64,000 nt of DNA from Lentilactobacillus senioris. Lineage in GTDB: Bacteria; Bacillota; Bacilli; Lactobacillales; Lactobacillaceae. The stretch is taken from assembly GCF_026798195.1 (NCBI RefSeq), contig NZ_JAPQEZ010000002.1, positions 186,001 through 250,000 of the forward strand, read 5' to 3'. Shown piece after piece: positions 17,494 to 24,000 of the stretch. Numbering within the stretch: the first letter of the stretch is position 1; every line of letters starts with the position of its first letter. Under the pieces are notes generated by a model. It was not told the DNA's origin. It did no database searches and saw only the letters and a list, made by a program, of their open reading frames with translations. The position numbers were made by a program, and so were the translations under genes.

Positions 17494-17676
17494 ATGAAAG
17501 TTTACGCAGTTAAATTTAATGATGTCGTATTTTTAAGAAGCTATGAATCTTTGAGTGACAATATTATGGTTACTAGCAATGTTTCAAACATTCATTTCTT
17601 CAGCGATTATGACGAAGCTAGCGAAATCGCCGAAGATGTTGATGGTTATGTAGCTGTATTCAACGAGGCGAAATGA
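17494..17676 (+). CDS. Small phage protein
   Basis: 60 residues, acidic, mixed alpha/beta (MKVYAVKFNDVVFLRSY...). TGGAGA lies 8 bases upstream of the ATG. Its stop overlaps the next start. It resembles the next gene in layout (a beta start, then helix), but no family is recognised. Confidence 0.6.
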   Translation: MKVYAVKFNDVVFLRSYESLSDNIMVTSNVSNIHFFSDYDEASEIAEDVDGYVAVFNEAK

Positions 17677-17909
17677 TGAAGATGTATTTGGCTTACTCAA
17701 CGGAATATTCCGACGAAACTAAAGAAGTCGGCAGCACTGCCCCTATAGGAGTATTCAAAACCAGAAAAAAGGCTATTAGCGTTATTCAAGATCTATCTCA
17801 AATTGACCACGCTATGCAGTTTAAATCTGGTGGAAACGTTGAAGATTTTATTTATAACAACGCTCAAGAATTGATATACACCGTAACGCAGGTAGAAGTG
17901 GAGGAATAG
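17673..17909 (+). CDS. Small phage protein
   Basis: 78 residues, acidic, starting MMKMYLAYS, followed by a KTRKKAISVIQD helix as seen in small host-interaction proteins of phages. Coupled to the previous gene by ATGA. Unknown role. Confidence 0.6.
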   Translation: MMKMYLAYSTEYSDETKEVGSTAPIGVFKTRKKAISVIQDLSQIDHAMQFKSGGNVEDFIYNNAQELIYTVTQVEVEE

Positions 17910-17911
17910 CG

Positions 17912-18229
17912 ATGAAAAATTCAGAACGGAAATATGTACTTATGACTTCTAAACATGCTTCAGTAGAACACCCTTTATTTTGGGGTAGTCGTACCAAAGA
18001 TAATGAAACACGTTCATTTGGCGGATATACGAATGATCCTAATGAAGCTGAACTTTACTCAATGGACGATATTACCCAAAAATTCGGTCCGAGTGAAACT
18101 TTACTTGGATATTCAGCAGAAGATTTAGGAACTCATATTCTTGATTACAGTTTCAGTGATTGGATATTTAAAGCTAAGTCTAATGATGTATTTATAACGT
18201 TGCTAAGTGAAGCAATGGCATTAAAATAG
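17912..18229 (+). CDS. Phage protein of unknown function
   Basis: 105 residues, not recognised. GGAGG lies 8 bases before the ATG. Part of the same run of small middle genes. Confidence 0.6.
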   Translation: MKNSERKYVLMTSKHASVEHPLFWGSRTKDNETRSFGGYTNDPNEAELYSMDDITQKFGPSETLLGYSAEDLGTHILDYSFSDWIFKAKSNDVFITLLSEAMALK

Positions 18230-18252
18230 CGGTTTTATTGGAGGTTTAAAAA

Positions 18253-18642
18253 TTGGGAAACAAAATTTCAGATTACAAAAACGAATTAAAAGTTATTTTT
18301 GGATGGTCTGTTGATGAGGAAAATGGGAAACCAAAGGTACCATTAATTATTTTCCCTGATGCGGTAGCTGACAGAATCAAATTTTTCGTTGACCAAATGG
18401 GAGATGGATTGCTGTTCACAGGAGCTTTGAATTTTATTTTTGCTTACGATGAAGAACGTGATAAGCAAGACTGTGAGGAAGGCGGTGAATGGCTTCCGGT
18501 ATCTGATGAATTTAAAGAGTGGCGTGACAAACATTTTGCTGATAATCACGAAATAGTTGTTGCGCTCGGAATGATGTATGGGTACTTACCTGAAAGTGAA
18601 GCTAAGCAAAAAGGGCTACCACTGGATATGGAAATAAAATAA
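18253..18642 (+). CDS. Phage protein of unknown function
   Basis: 129 residues, acidic, several Trp, not recognised. TTG start with GGAGGT 7 bases upstream. Confidence 0.62.
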   Translation: MGNKISDYKNELKVIFGWSVDEENGKPKVPLIIFPDAVADRIKFFVDQMGDGLLFTGALNFIFAYDEERDKQDCEEGGEWLPVSDEFKEWRDKHFADNHEIVVALGMMYGYLPESEAKQKGLPLDMEIK

Positions 18643-18660
18643 CAATTTCATTGGAGGTAA

Positions 18661-18726
18661 TTACAAGGTGGCATTGAAATTTGTGATGACGAAACCGGAC
18701 AATCTATGTATGTGATTGGAGGGTAA
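18661..18726 (+). pseudogene. Possible 3' remnant of a small gene
   Basis: A protein-like tail ending DETGQSMYVIGG and stop follows a GGAGGT site, but no start codon lies in that frame. The GTG at 18668 reads another frame and stops after 15 codons. It looks like a small gene that lost its 5' part, but the stretch is too short to be sure. Confidence 0.3.
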
Positions 18727-18728
18727 TG

Positions 18729-18926
18729 ATGAAATATATTAAAAGCTATTTATCTGCTTTGGGTAACGGGTTATTAGGGATCGTGTTTCTGTTTTTTGTA
18801 TTTGTATTACTAGCTGTTCTTTTATTACCTTTAATTTTATATTTTTTACATTTAAAAATTTTAGCAATAGTTGCAGGTGTTTTAGTAACACTCCCTACGG
18901 TTGGAATAATGATGAGAAATCAATAA
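18729..18926 (+). CDS. Small two-helix membrane protein
   Basis: 65 residues with two hydrophobic segments (about 12-40 and 43-60) and almost no soluble part. GGAGGG lies 5 bases upstream. Position far from the lysis genes argues against a holin; exclusion or a membrane anchor is possible. Confidence 0.6.
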   Translation: MKYIKSYLSALGNGLLGIVFLFFVFVLLAVLLLPLILYFLHLKILAIVAGVLVTLPTVGIMMRNQ

Positions 18927-18949
18927 AAATCACATTTTAGGAGGAAATC

Positions 18950-19402
18950 ATGGAAGTACAAATTCAAAGTAAAGAATTATACGACATGTATAGACAAGTA
19001 ATTGCACTACACAATGGGGAAGATCCTATTGTTGTGGCTGGCTTTTTTTGGAATTACGCCTTAAACCACAAATCATGCTGGTTAAAAAAGGAGATTGAGG
19101 AAGCTCGTCTCATCTTTGATTCAATTCTTGATAGTTTTGATATTGAGCTTGCTGATCCAGAGTATTACGTACGAGTTAAAGGATTTTCAGATTATCACAG
19201 GCAAAACAACTTTTTAAAATTTTTTGAGGAAGATGACATATTTGGTTTGTCAGATTTCGAAGAAGAAGAGGGTTATTGCAAAACAACATTTACTATCTCA
19301 TGGCTAGAAGGAAATTGGGACTTCTATGTAGCTTATAAAGATGCTGGATTGCTTGAATTTTATGATGCTTGGGAGCCCGTTGACTTTATCAAATCTTTAT
19401 AG
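18950..19402 (+). CDS. Phage protein of unknown function
   Basis: 150 residues, acidic, Phe/Trp-rich, not recognised. AGGAGG precedes the ATG. Last gene before the late regulator. Confidence 0.62.
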   Translation: MEVQIQSKELYDMYRQVIALHNGEDPIVVAGFFWNYALNHKSCWLKKEIEEARLIFDSILDSFDIELADPEYYVRVKGFSDYHRQNNFLKFFEEDDIFGLSDFEEEEGYCKTTFTISWLEGNWDFYVAYKDAGLLEFYDAWEPVDFIKSL

Positions 19403-19439
19403 GTGTAAGCCGTAATTAAATTTTAAAGGAGAGTTAGAC

Positions 19440-19895
19440 TTGATCAACGACAAAATCGACGTTAAAAAAACAATCGAAAAAGCTAAGCAGGTGTTAAACA
19501 GCTACCAAAGATTACATCGGGTGGAGATTAAGGAAAGCATTCAAGCGTCTGTGATTTCAGACTTGCCCGGTGGAGGATCTGGTTCAGGCAATTCTTCTGA
19601 AAATAAAAATATCAGCCGTATGGAAGCTTCACAGTATTGCTCAATCGTCAGGCACGTGATCAGAGCCATTGAAAATGATGTTTACCAGCAAATATTGACT
19701 GATGTTTATATCAAGGATAGCGATTATACGGGTAAAGATGTTATCCAAAATATTTCATCTTCATTTGGTGCTAGTTTGTCCGAAGCGCAGTATTACCGGA
19801 AGAAAAATGCTGCATGCTACTGCTTCGCTGAAATTTGCCCACCGTTGCCATTAAACGGCGAAGATTACTCCGATTTAGTCGTTTATAAGCGATGA
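19440..19895 (+). CDS. arpU: ArpU-family late transcription regulator
   Basis: 151 residues. The C-terminal half (QILTDVYIKDSDYTGKDVI ... LSEAQYYRKKNAACYCFAE) is a sigma-region-4-like helix-turn-helix typical of ArpU proteins, which switch on phage late operons; a Gly/Ser linker separates an N-terminal helix. TTG start with AAAGGAG upstream. The GATAG repeats and the extended -10 directly downstream are its probable target. Family call by pattern and position. Confidence 0.8.
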   Translation: MINDKIDVKKTIEKAKQVLNSYQRLHRVEIKESIQASVISDLPGGGSGSGNSSENKNISRMEASQYCSIVRHVIRAIENDVYQQILTDVYIKDSDYTGKDVIQNISSSFGASLSEAQYYRKKNAACYCFAEICPPLPLNGEDYSDLVVYKR

Positions 19896-19951
19896 TAGTA
19901 AATTGATAGTAATTTAAAGCGATTGGAAGATAGTTGATAGTCCGTTGATAG
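19894..19951 (+). promoter_or_regulatory. GATAG repeats, candidate late-activator sites
   Basis: GATAG occurs at 19894, 19905, 19929, 19936 and 19947. Two pairs (19894/19905 and 19936/19947) are 11 bp apart, one helical turn. They overlap the end of arpU and run up to the extended -10 at 19960. Confidence 0.6.
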
Positions 19952-19959
19952 AGCCTAGC

Positions 19960-19968
19960 TGGTATTAT
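19960..19968 (+). promoter_or_regulatory. Extended -10 of the probable late promoter
   Basis: TGGTATTAT fits TGnTATAAT with one mismatch. No -35 lies at the right distance (TTGATA ends 12 bp upstream), as in activator-dependent promoters. It would start transcription near 19975, at the 5' end of the structured region. Confidence 0.55.
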
Positions 19969-20036
19969 TGTAGAGTAGATGATTTGGATAATGGTTTTCG
20001 ATCATTTGCCTCCTTAAAAAAAGTCATGATTGGTAG

Positions 20037-20081
20037 TGTCTAGCGCTAAGAACGCATGGCGGTTTAAGCCCGCCCTAGATA
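20037..20081 (+). other. tRNA-minihelix-like element E1
   Basis: Stem TGTCTAG/CTAGATA (20037-20043 with 20075-20081, one G-T pair) continues directly into a T-arm-like hairpin GGCGG-TTTAAGC-CCGCC (20058-20074). The 14-nt linker replaces the D and anticodon arms. Confidence 0.55.
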
Positions 20082-20137
20082 TTTTATCGCCTATGCTTCC
20101 GAGTGTGACTGTTACGCTTACATAACAGCCGGTATAA

Positions 20138-20179
20138 GCGAGTTTATCCAGTGTATTTACCTCGCAGTTTAGACTGGAT
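20138..20179 (+). other. H-type pseudoknot
   Basis: GCGAG (20138-20142) pairs with CTCGC (20161-20165). ATCCAGT in the loop (20146-20152) pairs with ACTGGAT downstream (20173-20179). All pairs are Watson-Crick. Confidence 0.5.
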
Positions 20180-20221
20180 TAAAGGGGAGAGCGGACTGAC
20201 AGGTTATGCGATGACCCCCGT

Positions 20222-20272
20222 GACTGAACTCTAACTGGTAGACACATGGTGGTTCGATTCCACGTTTAGTCA
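20222..20272 (+). other. tRNA-minihelix-like element E2
   Basis: Acceptor-like stem GACTGAA/TTTAGTC (one G-T), a D-arm-like segment CTA-ACTGG-TAG, and a T-arm with consensus-like loop TTCGATT. The anticodon arm is absent; total 51 nt. Confidence 0.55.
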
Positions 20273-20356
20273 TTTTGCCCCACAAAACATCAAAGTTCAA
20301 AAATTAAAATTCAAAAATCTGCCATAAGCAACGTTTCATCTAATCTGGGGCAAATT

Positions 20357-20400
20357 GGAGTAGGCTTTAAGGCTATGAGGTTCAAATCCTCGCTACTCCG
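20357..20400 (+). other. tRNA-minihelix-like element E3
   Basis: Acceptor-like stem GGAGTAG/CTACTCC (7 Watson-Crick pairs), a 12-nt linker, and T-arm TGAGG-TTCAAAT-CCTCG with a perfect consensus T-loop. Only 44 nt, so it has no room for D or anticodon arms. Confidence 0.6.
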
Positions 20401-20529
20401 TAGACCACATGAACCCAACTTTAAAAAAGACTAGGAGGATACCCCCTCTTTCTTGTCAAAAATTAACGTTGTGGTTGAACTTGTATGAGGCACACAATCG
20501 AATAGACGTACTCAAACCAAGTACAAGGT

Positions 20530-20553
20530 AAAGGCGTTGGGAACGTCTTTTTT
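20530..20553 (+). terminator. First terminator after the structured RNA
   Basis: A 9-bp stem (AAAGGCGTT / AACGTCTTT, one G-T pair) with a 3-nt loop, followed by T. Confidence 0.75.
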
Positions 20554-20570
20554 AATTCCCAAAAAGTAGC

Positions 20571-20595
20571 AGCGTGTTAATAGCACGCTTTTTTT
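20571..20595 (+). terminator. Second terminator before the ParB-like gene
   Basis: AGCGTG / CACGCT with a 7-nt loop and seven T. Only 29 bases separate it from the next start, leaving no room for a full promoter, so late transcription probably reads through. Confidence 0.8.
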
Positions 20596-20624
20596 ATACG
20601 CAAATTTAGAAAGGTGGTTATCAC

Positions 20625-21188
20625 TTGAAGATTGAAAATTGGAGCATTGATGATGTTAAGCCGTATGAACGCAATCCGAGAAGTAATGACGATGCCGTAG
20701 AATCCACAGCCAACTCAATCAAACAATTTGGTTGGCAGCAACCTATCGTGGTTGATAAAGCTGGAGTGATTATCGTTGGGCATACCCGTTTAAAGGCAGC
20801 TAAGCAGTTGAAACTGGAGGAAGTGCCAGTAGTAGTTGCTGATACTTTATCAGAAGAACAGGTTAAGGCTTACCGACTTGCTGATAACAAGACTGGTGAG
20901 CTAGCCAACTGGGATTTCGATAAATTAGGCTCTGAATTGTCTGACATTATGGATATTGATATGACTGAGTTTGGTTTCTCTGACTTTGAATATGATGATG
21001 AAGACGAAGATTTAGACGACTACGAAGAACCTAGCGATGGTTCAACCAAAACGCAACTAAAATGGCCCGGCACGACTATTAACCTTGGCGGTATGGAGTT
21101 AGACGCTCTTAATGAAATTTATGATCTGTTTGACCAAACTACCCGTGGCGAAAGTTTTGTAGAGTGGCTTAAAAATAAGGTGTTTTAG
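20625..21188 (+). CDS. ParB-like nuclease-domain protein
   Basis: 187 residues. Residues 1-100 are a ParB/Srx-type domain (NPRS, QPIVVDKAGVIIVGHTR, YRLADNKTGELANWD). It is followed by a very acidic segment (about residues 120-140) and a short C-terminal domain. Such domains are often fused to, or beside, DNA-modifying enzymes. Here it lies 2 bases before the DpdA-like gene. In characterised bacterial dpd clusters DpdA works with DpdB, which as I recall also belongs to the ParB/sulfiredoxin superfamily, so a partner role is likely. TTG start with AAAGGTGG 7 bases upstream. Confidence 0.85.
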   Translation: MKIENWSIDDVKPYERNPRSNDDAVESTANSIKQFGWQQPIVVDKAGVIIVGHTRLKAAKQLKLEEVPVVVADTLSEEQVKAYRLADNKTGELANWDFDKLGSELSDIMDIDMTEFGFSDFEYDDEDEDLDDYEEPSDGSTKTQLKWPGTTINLGGMELDALNEIYDLFDQTTRGESFVEWLKNKVF

Positions 21189-21190
21189 TC

Positions 21191-22027
21191 ATGAGGATTT
21201 TCCTAAGTGCATTAGAAAATAATGTCGATTCAACATTTAACTACTTAGACCAAAAAGGCAAGAAAATTAAGTCTGGTTTGATTAGTTATTTTTACTTAGA
21301 AAAGAACCAAAAGAGCCGTCCAAACCTGCTTGAAGATATTCAAATGCGTTGCGATGAACTACTAGTCGATAGCGGGGCGCATTCTTTCCAGAGTGGCGCT
21401 CGCGTGAGTTGGCTTGAGTACACCAAACGTTATGCAGAGTGGATCAAAAAAGTTGATTGTGATCAAATTATTGGCTTCTTTGAAATGGACGTTGATAACG
21501 TCATCGGCTATGAGAAAGTTCTGGAACTAAGAAAGATATTGGATCAGGCTACAGATAAAATTATCCCCGTTTGGCATAAAAACCGAGGTATTAGCGAATT
21601 TAAGAAAATGGTCAAGGAAACTAAGGGTGATATCATCGCCGTTGCTGGTTTCCAAAATGAAGATATTTCAGATGACCAGTTTAATAAGTTTGTTAACTAT
21701 GCCCACCACAGGGGTAAAAAAGTCCATGCATTAGGTATGACCCGCCAAAAGGTATTACGAAAAGTTCCGTTTGACTATGTAGATAGTTCTTCTTGGAAAC
21801 AAGGAGCAATTTACGGAAACGCTCTGACTTATCAAGGGGGGCGGATCAAGACTAAAAATGTTTCTGGACGTTTTGACACTAAAGAATTGATGACGATAGG
21901 TCTTGAAGCGTATATGCAGTTAGCTGACTACTATAACGCCATGTGGGATCACGTCAATCACGATCTATATAAAATTTGGCAGTTCGTAATTTCCTGCCTA
22001 ACTCAAAAAACTAAGGTGGTATTTTAA
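21191..22027 (+). CDS. dpdA: DpdA-like DNA deazaguanine transglycosylase
   Basis: 278 residues, similar in layout to the tRNA-guanine transglycosylase superfamily. Visible motifs: DSGAHSFQSG (Asp60, the substrate-binding loop), FFEMDVD (about 96-102), HALGMT (179-184) and VDSSSW (Asp198, the probable nucleophile position), then GGRI. The length and the DSGAH/VDSSSW pattern match phage DpdA proteins rather than tRNA enzymes, and the usual C-x-C-x2-C zinc site is missing. DpdA swaps guanine in DNA for a 7-deazaguanine, which shields DNA from restriction. It sits between the ParB-like gene and queT. Assignment by motif recall, not by search. Confidence 0.75.
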   Translation: MRIFLSALENNVDSTFNYLDQKGKKIKSGLISYFYLEKNQKSRPNLLEDIQMRCDELLVDSGAHSFQSGARVSWLEYTKRYAEWIKKVDCDQIIGFFEMDVDNVIGYEKVLELRKILDQATDKIIPVWHKNRGISEFKKMVKETKGDIIAVAGFQNEDISDDQFNKFVNYAHHRGKKVHALGMTRQKVLRKVPFDYVDSSSWKQGAIYGNALTYQGGRIKTKNVSGRFDTKELMTIGLEAYMQLADYYNAMWDHVNHDLYKIWQFVISCLTQKTKVVF

Positions 22028-22028
22028 T

Positions 22029-22532
22029 TTGAAAGCAACAAAAGTAAAAACACAAAACATCGCATTACCTGCAATGATCGCTGCATTATATGTGGCGATT
22101 TCTTTAGTTTTAGCACCAATTAGTTTTGGAGCAGTACAACTAAGATTTGCGGAAATGTTTAATCATTTAGCAGCGTTTAATAAACGATATATCTACTCAT
22201 TGATTTTAGGCTGTTTGATCGTTAACATGTTTAGCCCACTGGGGATCATTGACATTGTTGTCGGTACGGCTGGTACTTTAATTGGCTCAACTGCTACCTA
22301 CTACTTAACTAGAAAAACAACTAAGCATTTATGGTGGTATATGATTGCTAGCCTATGCCAAATTCCGGGTGTGATTTTAGTAGCGTCTGAATTAACTATT
22401 GTGAACCACATTCCGTTCTGGCTTACATTAAGTTCAGTATTTGTAGGTGAAATGCTATCAATGGCGGTAGGTGCAGTGGTAATTGAAATGCTAAGTAAAA
22501 GAATTGATTTTACTAACGGGAAAAGGAAGTAA
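22029..22532 (+). CDS. queT: QueT-family queuosine precursor transporter
   Basis: 167-residue membrane protein with five to six hydrophobic helices, matching the QueT substrate-binding (S) component family of ECF transporters (N-terminal ALPAMIAALYVAISLVLAPISFGAVQLRFAEM region). QueT imports preQ1 or preQ0. TTG start with AAGGTGG 9 bases upstream, 1 base after the dpdA stop, so the two are surely co-expressed. In a phage it would supply the modified base to DpdA using the host energising module. No preQ1 riboswitch fits in the gap. Confidence 0.85.
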   Translation: MKATKVKTQNIALPAMIAALYVAISLVLAPISFGAVQLRFAEMFNHLAAFNKRYIYSLILGCLIVNMFSPLGIIDIVVGTAGTLIGSTATYYLTRKTTKHLWWYMIASLCQIPGVILVASELTIVNHIPFWLTLSSVFVGEMLSMAVGAVVIEMLSKRIDFTNGKRK

Positions 22533-22536
22533 TCAA

Positions 22537-22761
22537 ATGGAATTTAGTGAAGCATTAACACAATTAAAAAAAGGCAAGCGGATCCGGAGAACTTCTTGGA
22601 GTGCTGGAGAAGAATTTGTATTTGAAGTTGCTAACCACAAATGGGGAGATAACGTCATTAATCCCTTTATGCTGATTAAAACCAATGAAGTACCAGCATA
22701 TTCTGTTTTTCAACCAAATTCATGTGAGGTATTGGCTAATGACTGGGAGGTCGTTAAATAA
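22537..22761 (+). CDS. DUF2829 protein, Tad2-like anti-Thoeris
   Basis: 74 residues fitting DUF2829: MEFSEALTQLKKGKRIRRTSW at the start, FMLIKT in the middle and LANDWEVVK at the end. Tad2 proteins of this family form sponges that bind the cyclic ADP-ribose-type signal of Thoeris defence. The ATG follows AAAAGGAAG. The stop overlaps the SDR start (TAATG). Family call firm; anti-defence activity is inferred, since only some members have been tested. Confidence 0.8.
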   Translation: MEFSEALTQLKKGKRIRRTSWSAGEEFVFEVANHKWGDNVINPFMLIKTNEVPAYSVFQPNSCEVLANDWEVVK

Positions 22762-23480
22762 TGGCTCGCTATGACGATTTAAAAGGTAAAGAGGTATTAG
22801 TTACCGGAGCAGCTAGTGGAATTGGTAGAGCGCAAGTAATTGCCTTTTTACAGCAAGGCGCAAATGTCACTGGTTTGGATATTAAAAAGAGTGATGTAGT
22901 TGATCCGAATTATTCATCAATCCGTATGGATCTAAGAAATACTGATAGTTTAGAAACATTTATAGAGCAGTGTAAGTTTGACATTGTATGTAATACTGCT
23001 GGGATTCTAGATGACTTTCTAAGTGTTGAGGGTACAGATTACTCTTACTTTTCTGACATTATGAAAGTTAATTTGGACGCTATGTTTTTAATCTCCAAAG
23101 GATTGATTGAGCAGGATAAGCCAGTAACGTTTGTAAATATGAGTTCTTACGCTGGATTGTTTGCTAGTGGTGGTGGAGTAAGCTACACAACATCAAAGCA
23201 CGCCATTAATGGTTTAACTAAAGAAATTGCCTTTGAGTATGGTGGACGTGGTGTCAGAGCTAACGCTATTGCGCCATGCTTAGTTAAAACTGATATGGTA
23301 CGAGACGATTTTGAAAGTGGACTAGATTATCGACTGGCAAAGAAAACAGTTTTTAATCGTTATGCTGCACCAGAAGAGATTGCTGACTTAACTTTATTCT
23401 TGGCGTCTGATAGTTCTAAGTACATCACTGGTCAAGTGATTAGCATTGATGGCGGCTATTCATTGGGCAACGAAGTGTAA
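22761..23480 (+). CDS. Short-chain dehydrogenase/reductase
   Basis: 239 residues, classical SDR: nucleotide-binding TGAASGIG (residues 14-21), NTAG in place of NNAG, catalytic Ser in MSSYAG, Tyr and Lys in SYTTSKHA, and the C-terminal GQVISIDGGYS. Uses NAD(P)H; the substrate is unknown. It is close to host FabG-like enzymes and is translationally coupled to the Tad2-like gene. A host-type oxidoreductase in a packaging operon is unusual: it could tailor the deazaguanine, process an NAD-derived signal, or be a lysogenic conversion gene. Confidence 0.9.
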   Translation: MARYDDLKGKEVLVTGAASGIGRAQVIAFLQQGANVTGLDIKKSDVVDPNYSSIRMDLRNTDSLETFIEQCKFDIVCNTAGILDDFLSVEGTDYSYFSDIMKVNLDAMFLISKGLIEQDKPVTFVNMSSYAGLFASGGGVSYTTSKHAINGLTKEIAFEYGGRGVRANAIAPCLVKTDMVRDDFESGLDYRLAKKTVFNRYAAPEEIADLTLFLASDSSKYITGQVISIDGGYSLGNEV

Positions 23481-23508
23481 TCTAACCGAAAGGAGGCTAA
23501 TCAATGAA

Positions 23509-24000
23509 ATGGCAAAAGGTAAATACGAAAAGTGGCTAGAGCCAGAGAATTTGGTTAGGCTTCGTGGTTGGAAGATGCAGGGCCTAACTGATGAGCAAAT
23601 AGCAGATAACATCGGTATTTCTCATCGAACATTTGAACGTTGGAAAAATGATCATAGTCAGATTCGTCAGGCTATAAAAGGCGGTAAGGAAGTAGCTAAC
23701 TTTGTTATCGAAAATGAGTTGTATAAGAAAGCTAAGAGCGGCAATGTTACCGCAATGATTTTCTTTTTGAAAAACAACTACCGTGAAAAGTACACTGATG
23801 ACCAAACTGACCCAGCATTGCGGAAAGCTCAAATCAGAAAAGCTAACGCCGAAGCAGATATTGCCGAAGCTAGAGCCAGAATTGAGGGCGACATTGATAT
23901 GTTCGACGATCAAGAAGCTGATGGGTTCTTGTCAGCTATCAGTAAAGGTGTAGCCCAGTTGAACGATGACGACGATGAGGATGGTGATTACGATGAGTAG
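23509..24000 (+). CDS. terS: Terminase small subunit
   Basis: Recognises phage DNA for packaging. 163 residues: N-terminal helix-turn-helix (LTDEQIADNIGISHRTFERWKND, about residues 23-45), then helical oligomerisation region and a very acidic tail. AAAGGAGG lies 12 bases before the ATG; the start at 23504 is in another frame and soon stops. Overlaps terL. Confidence 0.9.
   Translation: MAKGKYEKWLEPENLVRLRGWKMQGLTDEQIADNIGISHRTFERWKNDHSQIRQAIKGGKEVANFVIENELYKKAKSGNVTAMIFFLKNNYREKYTDDQTDPALRKAQIRKANAEADIAEARARIEGDIDMFDDQEADGFLSAISKGVAQLNDDDDEDGDYDE

Larger units (their letters stand above)
19975..20553 (+). ncRNA. Candidate large structured RNA at the head of the late operon
   Basis: The stretch from the arpU stop to 20624 has no credible protein gene. 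It folds on paper into many strong elements: three tRNA-minihelix-like units, a 6-bp hairpin (20109-20128), a pseudoknot (20138-20179), an 8-bp stem TTTGCCCC/GGGGCAAA (20274-20281 with 20347-20354), and a GTACT/AGTAC hairpin (20508-20524). It has a promoter-like site before it and two tandem terminators after it. Size, position in a Lactobacillales prophage and tRNA association recall the GOLLD and ROOL RNA classes. Membership in either is a hypothesis. Confidence 0.6.

Noticed and set aside
20194-20272. A full-length tRNA gene ending in the T-arm of E2
   Set aside because: Extending the 5' end to GACTGAC at 20194 gives a tRNA-sized span, but the acceptor then has a C-T mismatch, and there is no 7-nt anticodon loop with a 5-bp stem.
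20325-20400. A full-length tRNA gene ending in the T-arm of E3
   Set aside because: The only 7-nt partner for CTACTCC is GGAGTAG at 20357, leaving 44 nt in all. D and anticodon arms cannot fit.
19896-20624. cos site in the noncoding stretch
   Set aside because: No cohesive-end-like palindrome stands out and terS is nearly 3 kb away. Head genes are SPP1-like, which suggests headful packaging, though this is not proven.
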